Positions 51,886 through 60,138 of a stretch of 64,000 bases of DNA are shown piece by piece (the stretch's first letter is position 1; every line of letters starts with the position of its first letter). Origin of the DNA: Streptomyces sp. GESEQ-35 (GTDB taxonomy: Bacteria; Actinomycetota; Actinomycetes; Streptomycetales; Streptomycetaceae); assembly GCF_017948485.1 (NCBI RefSeq), contig NZ_JAFFSX010000007.1, positions 186,001-250,000 on the forward strand, in the 5' to 3' direction. The translations under genes were made by a program, and so were the position numbers. A model generated the notes under the pieces. It saw nothing but the letters and a program-made list of their open reading frames with translations. It was not told where the DNA came from and did no database searches.

Positions 51886-52602
51886 ATGACCTCTACCGAC
51901 AGTGCTGCACAGAAGCCCGCGAAGGCCCCCGCCAAGGACCCCTGGGACCTGCCCGACGTCTCCGGTCTCGTCGTCGGTGTGCTCGGCGGGACCGGGCCGC
52001 AGGGCAAGGGCCTCGCCTACCGGCTGGCCCGGTCCGGCCAGAAGGTGATCATCGGCTCGCGGGCCGCCGAGCGCGCGCAGGCCGCCGCTGAGGAACTGGG
52101 ACATGGCGTCGAGGGCGCCGACAACGCCGAGACGGCGCGCCGCAGTGATGTGGTGATCGTCGCCGTGCCCTGGGAGGGGCATGGCAAGACGCTCGAATCC
52201 TTGCGGGAGGAGCTTGCGGGCAAGCTTGTCGTCGACTGCGTCAATCCGCTCGGTTTCGACAAGAAGGGCGCCTACGCGCTGAAGCCGGAGGAGGGCAGCG
52301 CCGCCGAGCAGGCCGCCGCCCTGCTGCCGGACTCGCGGGTGACCGCTGCCTTCCATCATCTGTCGGCGGTGCTGCTGGAGGACCCGGAGATCCAGGAGAT
52401 CGACACCGATGTGATGGTGCTGGGGGAGGAGCGGGCCGATGTGGAGGTCGTGCAGGCGCTCGCCGGGCGTATCCCGGGCATGCGCGGCATCTTCGCCGGG
52501 CGGCTGCGCAACGCCCATCAGGTCGAGTCGCTGGTGGCGAATCTGATCTCCGTGAACCGCCGGTACAAGGCACACGCGGGGCTCCGCATCACGGACGTAT
52601 GA
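51886..52602 (+). CDS. npdG: F420:NADPH oxidoreductase
   Basis: A 238-residue Rossmann enzyme: V-G-V-L-G-G-T-G-P-Q-G-K-G-L-A in the N-terminal strand (NADPH site), I-G-S-R-A-A-E-R (2'-phosphate recognition), A-V-P-W-E-G and F-H-H-L-S-A (F420 site). It transfers hydride between NADPH and cofactor F420, linking F420-dependent enzymes common in Streptomyces to central redox. A 25-residue extra N-terminus precedes the fold. Confidence 0.88.
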   Translation: MTSTDSAAQKPAKAPAKDPWDLPDVSGLVVGVLGGTGPQGKGLAYRLARSGQKVIIGSRAAERAQAAAEELGHGVEGADNAETARRSDVVIVAVPWEGHGKTLESLREELAGKLVVDCVNPLGFDKKGAYALKPEEGSAAEQAAALLPDSRVTAAFHHLSAVLLEDPEIQEIDTDVMVLGEERADVEVVQALAGRIPGMRGIFAGRLRNAHQVESLVANLISVNRRYKAHAGLRITDV

Positions 52603-52687
52603 GCCGATGGGGGACACTGGAGGCCGTCAGTCCATCCGCCGGTCCATCCGCAGTGTCCCCCTGATTCTCTTCACAGGAGCCGACCCC

Positions 52688-52870
52688 ATGCCCCGCCTTG
52701 CCCTGTACGCCCTCGCCGTCTGCATCCTCGCCGTCGCCGCGGCCGTCGTCTCCTTCGTGCAGGGCAGCTGGCTGGGTGTCGTGTGGGTGCTGCTGGCCGG
52801 GCTGTCCTCCAACATGACCTGGTACTACATCAAGCGCGGCAAGGTCGGCCGGGACTCCGTCAGGGGCTGA
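52688..52870 (+). CDS. Small two-helix membrane protein
   Basis: A 60-residue protein with two membrane helices (about 4-22 and 28-42) and a basic C-terminus (K-R-G-K-V-G-R-D). ACAGGAG precedes the ATG. No family recognised. It ends 11 bases inside the convergent site-2-type protease gene. It may be read with npdG (85-base gap). Confidence 0.6.
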   Translation: MPRLALYALAVCILAVAAAVVSFVQGSWLGVVWVLLAGLSSNMTWYYIKRGKVGRDSVRG

Positions 52871-53660
52871 CCTGGCAGTACTCGTTCGCGCCCTGCCAGA
52901 AGCGGTACAGGTCCTGACCGCAGTAGGTCTCGAAGTCGGTGATCCCCATGGCGGACAGGATCGAGTCCACGGCGTCGAAGAACACGCTGTTGATCGACGG
53001 CACCCACAGCAGCGCGAACACGAACAGCAGGCCGAACGGCGCGAACGGCTCCACCTGGCGCTTGACGTTGTGCGACAGCCAGGGCTCGATGACCCCGTAG
53101 CCGTCCAGACCGGGCACCGGCAGGAAGTTCAGGATCGCGGCCGTGACCTGGAGCAGCGCCAGGAACGCGAGGGCGTACTGGAAGTCGCGCGGTACGCCGT
53201 CGAGCGCGTCGAGCCAGAAGGGTGCGGTGCAGACGGCGGCGAAGAGGACGTTCGTCAGCGGACCGGCCGCGGAGATGAGGCTGTGCCGCCAGCGGCCCCG
53301 GATCCGGCCGCGCTCGATGAAGACGGCACCGCCGGGGAGCCCGATCCCGCCCATGATCACGAACAGCACGGGCAGCACGATGCTGAGCAGGGCGTGTGTG
53401 TACTTCAGCGGGTTGAGGGTGAGATAGCCCTTCGAGCCGACCGAGATGTCGCCGCTGTGCAGCGCGGTGCGCGCGTGTGCGTATTCGTGCAGGCACAGGG
53501 AGACGATCCACGCCGCCGTCACGAACAGGAACACGGCCACGCCGGGCTGCTCGGCGAACCCGGTCCAGGTGGCCCATCCCGTGACCGCCGTGACGGCCAG
53601 GATCCCGAGGAAGACGGGACTGATCCGCCGGTCACTGCGGCGGGTGGTGGCGGTGGTCAT
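52860..53660 (-). CDS. Site-2-protease-family membrane metalloprotease
   Basis: A 266-residue multi-pass protein: H58-E-Y-A-H62 (H-E-x-x-H zinc site) in helix 2 and N-F-L-P-V-P-G-L-D186-G (third ligand motif) near residue 180. This is the minimal S2P core without PDZ or CBS domain. Such proteases cut membrane-bound regulators such as anti-sigma factors. Target unknown. ATG 53660; open frame continues upstream but is not conserved. Confidence 0.88.
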   Translation of the reverse strand: MTTATTRRSDRRISPVFLGILAVTAVTGWATWTGFAEQPGVAVFLFVTAAWIVSLCLHEYAHARTALHSGDISVGSKGYLTLNPLKYTHALLSIVLPVLFVIMGGIGLPGGAVFIERGRIRGRWRHSLISAAGPLTNVLFAAVCTAPFWLDALDGVPRDFQYALAFLALLQVTAAILNFLPVPGLDGYGVIEPWLSHNVKRQVEPFAPFGLLFVFALLWVPSINSVFFDAVDSILSAMGITDFETYCGQDLYRFWQGANEYCQVSP

Positions 53661-53840
53661 CGGGCTCCCCCTGGACTCATGTGCAATGCGGTGGGACTGC
53701 CCGACGGTACCGGGCCCACGAGGGAAACGTCTCTCGATGGGTTGTGGGTTCCGTGGAAACCCCCGCCTCTCGGCTCCTCGCGGTTCATGCGCGTGTAAAC
53801 CCGGAGGCAGGGCCGGGGCGACAGCAGGGACAATGGGCCC

Positions 53841-56800
53841 GTGCGCTATCGCATCCTCGGTACCACTCAGGCACTCCGCACCGACGGCACCACCGTTCCG
53901 GTCGGCGGTGCGCGCCTTCGTGCCCTGCTGACCGTGCTCGCGCTGCGGCCAGGGCGGACCGTGCCGGTGAGCCTGCTGGTCGACGAGGTGTGGGACGGGG
54001 AGGCGCCCGCCGATGCGACGGGGGCGGTGCAGGCGCTGGTGGGGCGGCTGCGCAGGGCGCTCGGGGCGGATGCCGTCGAGTCCCTGGAGGGCGGGTACCG
54101 GCTCTCCGCCGCGGGCGACGACATCGACCTGCACCGATTCGAGCGGCTCGTCGGCGACGGCATGCGTGCCCTCGCCGACGGCGACCCCGCCAAAGCGGCC
54201 GTCGTCCTCGACGACGCCCTCGCCCTGTGGCGCGGCCCCGCCCTCGCCGACCTCCCCGACCGCACCGCGGAGGCGGCCCGCTGCGAGACCCGGCGGCTGG
54301 ACGCGCTCCGCGCCCGCCACGCCGCCGCCCTCGCTCTCGGCCAGGCCGAGCAGTCCCTGCCCGAGCTGACCGCCCTGTGCGACAGCCACCCCCTTGACGA
54401 GCCCCTCCAGGCCCTGCGTCTGCGCGCCCTGCGCGACACCGGGCGGGCCGCCGAAGCGCTGGCCGCCTATGACGACGTACGACAACTGCTCGCGGACCGG
54501 CTCGGGTCCGATCCCGGGGTCGAACTGCGGGCGCTGCACGGGGAGTTGCTGAACCCCGAGGAGGCCGTGCAGGTCGCGGGCCGGCCGCTCGGCAACCTCC
54601 GTGCCCGCCTCACCTCCTTCGTCGGCCGGGAGGCCGACATCGATGCCATCCGCGGGGATCTCGCCGCCGCCCGGCTCGTCACGCTGCTCGGGCCAGGCGG
54701 GGCGGGCAAGACACGGCTCTCGCAGGAGGCCGCCGAGGCCGCGCGGGACGCCGCCCGGGACGGGGTGTGGCTGGCCGAGCTGGCGCCCGTCGACGACCCC
54801 GCCGCCGTGCCGGAGGCCGTGCTCACCGCGGTCGGCGCCCGCGAGACCGTGCTGTACGGGGCCGGGGCGGAAGAGATTCGGGCCGGCCTGGAGCGGCATG
54901 ACGACCCCCTCACGCGTCTCACCGAGCACTGCGGCCGGCGCCGGATGCTGATCGTCCTCGACAACTGCGAGCATGTCGTCGAGGCCGCCGCCCGGCTGGT
55001 CGAGCAGCTGCTGGAGCGGTGCCCGGGACTCACCGTCCTGGCCACCAGCCGTGAACCCCTCGGCGTACCGGGGGAGTTGCTGCGGCCCGTGGAGCCGCTG
55101 CCGGAGCCCGTGGCGCTGCGGCTGCTCGCGGACCGGGGGGCCGCCGCCCGGCCCGGTTTCCGGATCGAGAGCGATCCCGAGGCCGCCGCCGAGATCTGCC
55201 GGCGGCTCGACGGGCTGCCCCTCGCCATCGAGCTCGCGGCCGCCCGGCTACGGATGTTGACGCCCCGTCAGATCGTCGACCGGCTCGACGACCGCTTCCG
55301 GCTGCTCACCTCCGGCAGCCGCACCGTGCTGCCCCGCCAGCAGACCCTGCGTGCCGTCGTCGACTGGTCCTGGGACCTGCTCGACGAGGACGAACGCGAC
55401 GTCCTGTGCCGGCTGTCGGTGTTCGCCGGCGGCTGCGACCTCGCCGCCGCCGAAGCGGTCTGCGGGCCGGCCGCCCTCGACGCGCTCGGCTCCCTCGTCG
55501 ACAAGTCCCTTGTCGTGGCGGCCCCTTCGGGCGAGGGCGGCGAGATGCGCTACCGGCTCCTGGAGACCGTCGCCGAGTACGCGGGCGAGCGGCTCGACGA
55601 GGTGGGTGACCGGGCAGCCGCCGAACGTGCGCATCTGACGTACTTCCGCGAACTCGCCCGCACCACCGACCCGTTGCTGCGCGGCCGGGAACAGGCCGCC
55701 GCCATCGCACTGCTGGAGCGCGAGTACGAGAACCTGCGCACCGCCCTGCGCCACGCCGTCGCCCTCCACGACGAGCAGGAAGCGCTGTGCCTGGTGTTGT
55801 CGCTGGGCTGGTACTGGCAGATGCGCGACCTGCGTATCGAGGCCCGCACCTGGTCACGCGAGGTCATGGCCCTTGGCCCCGACCCGTTCGCCGCACCCGT
55901 GCGCACGGCCGACCCGCTGTGGGAGCGCTGCACGGACGTGCCGCCGCCCTGGACGGGCCTGGTCCTCGACGAGGCACGGCGCGGCGTCCATCTGATCCAT
56001 CTCGCCTGCATGGACACCGAGTTGGACGCCTGGCAGACCCCCGAGGCGCAAGAGAAGCTGCGGGCCATCGCCGCGAGCTACGAGCCCGGCCTGCCGCAGA
56101 CCTGCCGCAGCCCCGGCCTGCTCTGGTTCTTCGCTGTGATGATGACCGGCGACATGGACCGGGTGCGCACGATCGGCGACGCCACCGTCCGTACCTGCCG
56201 GAGCGCGCCCGGCTACGAGTGGGAGCTGGCCAGCTGTCTGCAGATGCGTGCCAACCTCCTGGCCAACCGCGCCGACTGGGCCGGAGACGCCGCCCGCGAC
56301 GCCGACGAGTCGCTGGAGATCTACCGGCGCCTCGGCGACGCCTGGGGCATCGCGGAGGCGCTCTCCGCCCGCGCCGAGGCCCGCGAACGCGAGGGCGACT
56401 ACCGCCTCGCCGTCGTGGACTTCGAGGCGGCCATCGAGCAGGCCGACCGGCTCGGCGCCCGCGGCCACACAGCCGTGCTCCGCGCCCGCCTCGGCAGCGC
56501 ACTGCTGGAGGCGGGCGAGGCCGAGCGCGGCGAACGCATCCTGCGCGACGTCGTCGCCCAGCAGAACGGCTTCCACAACGAGGCCATGCCCGCCGCCCGG
56601 CTCTTCCTCGCCGGCTGGCTCGGCATGACCGACCGCGTCCCGGAGGCGCGCGAGCACCTCCGGCTGCTGCGCGAGGAGTTCGCCATCGCCCACTTCGTCG
56701 TCTTCGACGCCTTCATCCTGGGGGCGGAGGCCTGGCTGGACGCGGTCGACGGCTGCCACGAGGAGTCCCTGGACCACATTCGGCGAGCGCTGGAGCATGC

Positions 56801-57092
56801 CCGGGACCCACTGTCCGAGGCCATTGCGCCGCACATGCGCTCGGCGTATCTGACCACCGCGGCCGTCGCCCTGGCGGGCCTCGACGGCGGCCGCCGTGCC
56901 CGCGACGCCGCCCGCTGCCTCGGCGCGGCCGACGCCGCGATGCCGCCCCGCCACATCCGGTCGACCCTGGAGCGCACCTGCCGCGAGCGGGCCGAGCAGC
57001 CCCTCCGCGAACTGCTCGGCGACGAGGAGTACCAGACGGCGTACGCGGAGGGCGGCGGCCTCTCCCCGGAAGAGGCCGCCGCCCTGGTGTGA
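53841..57092 (+). CDS. BTAD/NB-ARC/TPR transcriptional regulator (AfsR/SARP-like)
   Basis: A 1083-residue regulator: OmpR-type winged helix (about 1-95), bacterial transcriptional activation domain (about 100-245), NTPase domain with P-loop G-P-G-G-A-G-K-T-R-L (about 282-290) and Walker B L-I-V-L-D-N-C-E-H, then helical TPR repeats to the C-terminus. The layout is that of large SARP/AfsR-type activators of secondary metabolism or transporters. GTG start at 53841. It converges on the DrrAB genes; whether it controls them is unknown. Confidence 0.9.
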   Translation: MRYRILGTTQALRTDGTTVPVGGARLRALLTVLALRPGRTVPVSLLVDEVWDGEAPADATGAVQALVGRLRRALGADAVESLEGGYRLSAAGDDIDLHRFERLVGDGMRALADGDPAKAAVVLDDALALWRGPALADLPDRTAEAARCETRRLDALRARHAAALALGQAEQSLPELTALCDSHPLDEPLQALRLRALRDTGRAAEALAAYDDVRQLLADRLGSDPGVELRALHGELLNPEEAVQVAGRPLGNLRARLTSFVGREADIDAIRGDLAAARLVTLLGPGGAGKTRLSQEAAEAARDAARDGVWLAELAPVDDPAAVPEAVLTAVGARETVLYGAGAEEIRAGLERHDDPLTRLTEHCGRRRMLIVLDNCEHVVEAAARLVEQLLERCPGLTVLATSREPLGVPGELLRPVEPLPEPVALRLLADRGAAARPGFRIESDPEAAAEICRRLDGLPLAIELAAARLRMLTPRQIVDRLDDRFRLLTSGSRTVLPRQQTLRAVVDWSWDLLDEDERDVLCRLSVFAGGCDLAAAEAVCGPAALDALGSLVDKSLVVAAPSGEGGEMRYRLLETVAEYAGERLDEVGDRAAAERAHLTYFRELARTTDPLLRGREQAAAIALLEREYENLRTALRHAVALHDEQEALCLVLSLGWYWQMRDLRIEARTWSREVMALGPDPFAAPVRTADPLWERCTDVPPPWTGLVLDEARRGVHLIHLACMDTELDAWQTPEAQEKLRAIAASYEPGLPQTCRSPGLLWFFAVMMTGDMDRVRTIGDATVRTCRSAPGYEWELASCLQMRANLLANRADWAGDAARDADESLEIYRRLGDAWGIAEALSARAEAREREGDYRLAVVDFEAAIEQADRLGARGHTAVLRARLGSALLEAGEAERGERILRDVVAQQNGFHNEAMPAARLFLAGWLGMTDRVPEAREHLRLLREEFAIAHFVVFDAFILGAEAWLDAVDGCHEESLDHIRRALEHARDPLSEAIAPHMRSAYLTTAAVALAGLDGGRRARDAARCLGAADAAMPPRHIRSTLERTCRERAEQPLRELLGDEEYQTAYAEGGGLSPEEAAALV

Positions 57093-57098
57093 GGTGGG

Positions 57099-57920
57099 TC
57101 AGCTCTTGGTGCGGAACTTGTGGATCGCGTACGGCGCCGCCACCGCCGTGATCGCCGCCGACCAGCCCAGCGTCACCCACAGGTCGTGCGCGACCGGACC
57201 GCCCACCATCAGTCCGCGCGCCGCGTCCGCGAGCGTGGAGAGCGGGTTGTAGTCGGTGAAGGCCTGGAGCCAGCCCGGCATCGTGTCGGTCGGCGTGAAG
57301 ATCGACGAGCCGAACTGCAACGGGAACAGCACCAGGAAGCCCATCGCCTGCACGGACTGCGCGTTCTTCAGGACCACGCCCAGGGTGAGGAACACCCACA
57401 TGATCGACGAGGCGAACACCGCGGACAGGCCCACGGCCGCGAACAGTCCGGGCCAGTTGGTGATGTCGAAACCGACCAGCAGGGCGACGATCATCAGCAC
57501 GGTCGTCGCGAACAGCATCCGCGCCAGCTCGACCGAGATCTTCGCGAACAGCACCGAGCCGCGCCCGATCGGCAGGGACCGGAAGCGGTCCATGACACCG
57601 GAGTTGAAGTCCTGGCTGAAGCCGGTGCCGACGCCCTGGGACATCGTCATGGCCATCATCGCCAGCATGCCGGGGATCACGTACTGCACGTACGCGTCCT
57701 GCCCGCCGCCCAGGGCCTGCCCGATCGAGCCGCCGAAGACGAACACGAACAGCAGGGTGAAGACGACCGGCATCAGCAGCGCGTCGAACATCGACTCGGG
57801 GTCCTGCCGGATCCACAGCAGGTTGCGGCGGACCAGTGCCCCCGTGTGGCGCAGATGGCCCCGCAGGGGGATGCGGGCGTCGTCCTTCAGGTCTGTCGGG
57901 TGGGTGGCGATGGCGCTCAT
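57099..57920 (-). CDS. ABC-2-type exporter permease (DrrB-like)
   Basis: A 273-residue ABC-2 permease with six membrane helices: R-N-L-L-W-I-R-Q-D-P-E near the N-terminus, V-I-P-G-M-L-A-M-M, G-V-M-D-R-F-R-S-L-P-I-G-R (the DrrB coupling segment) and P-L-S-T-L-A-D-A-A-R-G. ATG 57920 overlaps the ATPase stop (ATGA). Pair exports a drug-like molecule, by homology to daunorubicin resistance. Confidence 0.9.
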   Translation of the reverse strand: MSAIATHPTDLKDDARIPLRGHLRHTGALVRRNLLWIRQDPESMFDALLMPVVFTLLFVFVFGGSIGQALGGGQDAYVQYVIPGMLAMMAMTMSQGVGTGFSQDFNSGVMDRFRSLPIGRGSVLFAKISVELARMLFATTVLMIVALLVGFDITNWPGLFAAVGLSAVFASSIMWVFLTLGVVLKNAQSVQAMGFLVLFPLQFGSSIFTPTDTMPGWLQAFTDYNPLSTLADAARGLMVGGPVAHDLWVTLGWSAAITAVAAPYAIHKFRTKS

Positions 57921-58933
57921 ACGGCGACCTCCTCGCGTGCGTCGGCGGGCGCGGCGTCCTGCGGGGCGCTCGCTCGGTGGCCGGTCAGGGACAGGAACAC
58001 CTCGTCCAGGCTGGGCAGTTCGGTGGTGATCGAGCTGATCGTGATGCCCTGGGCGATGACCGCGCCGGTCACGGCGGTGAGCTGCTCGTCGCTGAGGATC
58101 GGCACCAGGACGCTGCCGCCCTCGGTGTCGACGGTGGTGGTGGCGAGGCCCGTGATGCCCAGCTCGTCCAGGTCGCGGGCGAGCGGCCGGAGTTGGAGCG
58201 GGTCCGCCGGCTTGACCCGCAGCGTGCGGCCGCCGACCTTCGCCTTCAGCTCCTCGATCTCGCCTCCCGCGATCACCTTGCCGCGGTCCACGACCGTCAG
58301 CTCGGAGGCCAGCTGCTCGGCCTCCTCCATGTACTGGGTGGTCAGCAGGACGGTCACACCCTCCCCGACCATCCGCTTGACCTCGACCCACACCTCGTTG
58401 CGGGTGCGCGGGTCCAGGCCGGTCGTGGGCTCGTCGAGGAAGAGCACGGCAGGGCGGCCGATCATCGACGCGGCCAGGTCCAGCCGGCGCCGCATACCGC
58501 CGGAGTACGTGTTCACCGGGCGCTTGGCGGCGTCCGTCAGCGAGAAGCGCTCCAGGAGTGCGTCGGCGCGGGCCCGGGCCTCCTTGCGCGGCAGGTCGAG
58601 CAGCCGCCCGATCATGTACAGGTTCTCCCAGCCGGGAAGCTTCTCGTCCACGGAGGCGTACTGCCCCGTGAGCCCGATCACCCGGCGCAGCTGCCGGGGC
58701 TGCCGTACGACGTCGTACCCGGCGACGGTGGCCTGTCCGGTGTCCGGCGTGATGAGGGTGGACAGAATCCGTACGAGGGTGGTCTTTCCGGCCCCGTTCG
58801 GCCCGAGCACACCCATCACGGTGCCCTCGCGCACGTCCAGGTCGACGCCGTCCAGCGCCTTGGTCTCGCCGTAGTGCTTGACCAGCCCCCGCACGCTCAC
58901 TGCGACTGTGGCGTTCTTGTCGATTCGCGTCAT
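57917..58933 (-). CDS. ABC exporter ATPase (DrrA-like)
   Basis: A 338-residue ATPase: Walker A G-P-N-G-A-G-K-T-T, signature Y-S-G-G-M-R-R-R-L-D, Walker B V-L-F-L-D-E-P-T-T-G-L-D, then T-Q-Y-M-E-E-A typical of DrrA, and a C-terminal domain. ATG 58933 preferred; a TTG 30 bases upstream is possible. No strong ribosome site precedes it. Partner of the permease behind. Confidence 0.9.
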   Translation of the reverse strand: MTRIDKNATVAVSVRGLVKHYGETKALDGVDLDVREGTVMGVLGPNGAGKTTLVRILSTLITPDTGQATVAGYDVVRQPRQLRRVIGLTGQYASVDEKLPGWENLYMIGRLLDLPRKEARARADALLERFSLTDAAKRPVNTYSGGMRRRLDLAASMIGRPAVLFLDEPTTGLDPRTRNEVWVEVKRMVGEGVTVLLTTQYMEEAEQLASELTVVDRGKVIAGGEIEELKAKVGGRTLRVKPADPLQLRPLARDLDELGITGLATTTVDTEGGSVLVPILSDEQLTAVTGAVIAQGITISSITTELPSLDEVFLSLTGHRASAPQDAAPADAREEVAV

Positions 58934-59012
58934 GGCAGTGACAGTGCCAGGGCCCACCGACAAACCACCGACAGGGCGCCGACAGCTCGCCGACGCGCCC
59001 CTTCACACACCA

Positions 59013-59046
59013 CAGCCCCGCCGACGGGGGAAGATCGGCGGGGCTG
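59013..59046 (-). terminator. Terminator of panB
   Basis: CAGCCCCGCCGA and TCGGCGGGGCTG form a perfect 12-bp stem with a 10-base loop, 28 bases beyond the panB stop in the reading direction. Confidence 0.75.
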
Positions 59047-59074
59047 CTCGGTGGTGCCGCAGTGGCTCTGTACG

Positions 59075-59950
59075 TCAGTGGACGGAGTGCTCCTCCAGCG
59101 GGAACGTTCCGCCGACGACGTCCTCGGCGAACGCCTTGGCGGCGTTGCCCATGACCGCACGCAGATCGGCGTACTGCTTCACGAACTTCGGCACCCGGCC
59201 GCCGGTCAGCCCCAGCATGTCGGTCCAGACGAGGACCTGCGCGTCCGTCTCCGGCCCCGCCCCGATCCCGACGGTCGGGATGTGCAGCGTCCGCGTCACC
59301 TCGGCCGCCAGCTCCGCCGGCACCAGCTCCAGCACCACCGCGAACGCACCCGCGTCCTGTACGGCCTTGGCGTCCCGCAGCAGCTGGTGCGCGGCCTCCT
59401 CGCCGCGCCCCTGGACGCGGTACCCCATCGCGTTCACGGACTGCGGCGTCAGGCCGATGTGCGCCATCACCGGGATCCCGGACTCGACCAGCAGCTCGAT
59501 CTGCCGGTGCGACCGCTCGCCGCCCTCCAGCTTGACGGCCCCGACCCCGGCCTCCTTCACCAGCCGGGTCGCCGAGCGCAGCGCCTGCACCGGACCCTCC
59601 TGGTAGGACCCGAAGGGCAGGTCGCCGACGATGAGGGCGCGTGACGTGCCCCGTACGACGGCTGCCGACAGCATGGTCATCTCGTCGAGTGTGACGGGCA
59701 CGGTCGTTTCGTACCCGAGGTGGCAGTTGCCCGCCGAGTCGCCGACGAGCATGACCGGGATGCCGGCCTCGTCGAAGACGGACGCGGTCATCGCGTCGTA
59801 CGCGGTGAGCATGGGCCACTTCTCGCCGCGCTCCTTGGCGGTGGCGAGGTCGCGAACAGTGATACGGCGAGTGCCCTTGCCCCCGTACAGCGTCTTGCTG
59901 CCGTCGGAAGGTTTCTGCTGTGCAGTGGGGGCAGCCGAAAGCTGCGTCAT
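59075..59950 (-). CDS. panB: Ketopantoate hydroxymethyltransferase
   Basis: A 291-residue TIM-barrel enzyme: M-L-T-A-Y-D-A, V-G-D-S-A-G-N (metal-binding D), K-L-E-G-G, G-H-I-G-L-T-P-Q-S-like (here A-H-I-G-L-T-P-Q-S) and I-G-A-G-P-E-T-D segments. It makes ketopantoate from alpha-ketoisovalerate and methylene-THF, first step of pantothenate and CoA. The 25-residue N-terminal extension before the barrel is common in actinobacteria. It diverges from the DHA2 exporter. Confidence 0.93.
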   Translation of the reverse strand: MTQLSAAPTAQQKPSDGSKTLYGGKGTRRITVRDLATAKERGEKWPMLTAYDAMTASVFDEAGIPVMLVGDSAGNCHLGYETTVPVTLDEMTMLSAAVVRGTSRALIVGDLPFGSYQEGPVQALRSATRLVKEAGVGAVKLEGGERSHRQIELLVESGIPVMAHIGLTPQSVNAMGYRVQGRGEEAAHQLLRDAKAVQDAGAFAVVLELVPAELAAEVTRTLHIPTVGIGAGPETDAQVLVWTDMLGLTGGRVPKFVKQYADLRAVMGNAAKAFAEDVVGGTFPLEEHSVH

Positions 59951-60089
59951 GGCAACGGCTCCTTACGTCATCTCGAGGCACCCTGACGGCGTCCCCGGAT
60001 CACCTCCATGGTGGCACCTCGTGCCAGAGGACGGCTAGAGGACCCTCGTCACGTAAGCGTGGTGCCGCACGTAAGAGCTGGGTAAAAGA

Positions 60090-60120
60090 TTTACAATACG
60101 AGACGGTCTCGTATCGTAAA
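60090..60120. promoter_or_regulatory. 31-bp palindromic operator upstream of the DHA2 exporter
   Basis: Arms ATACGAGAC and GTCTCGTAT (60096-60114, one central G), extended outward by TTTAC and GTAAA, make a near-perfect 31-base dyad. It lies 18 bases before the exporter ATG and probably covers its promoter. The core half-site ACGAGAC is the same as in the TetR operators at 31500 and 31540. The TetR gene at 61779 is the likely binder. Confidence 0.8.
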
Positions 60121-60138
60121 GGCCCTACGCTCGACGCC

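Noticed and set aside
57099..59981. 960-codon minus-strand frame spanning the ABC genes and panB
   Set aside because: Only its last 273 codons (the ABC-2 permease) resemble a protein; the rest is out of frame with the true ATPase and panB genes.
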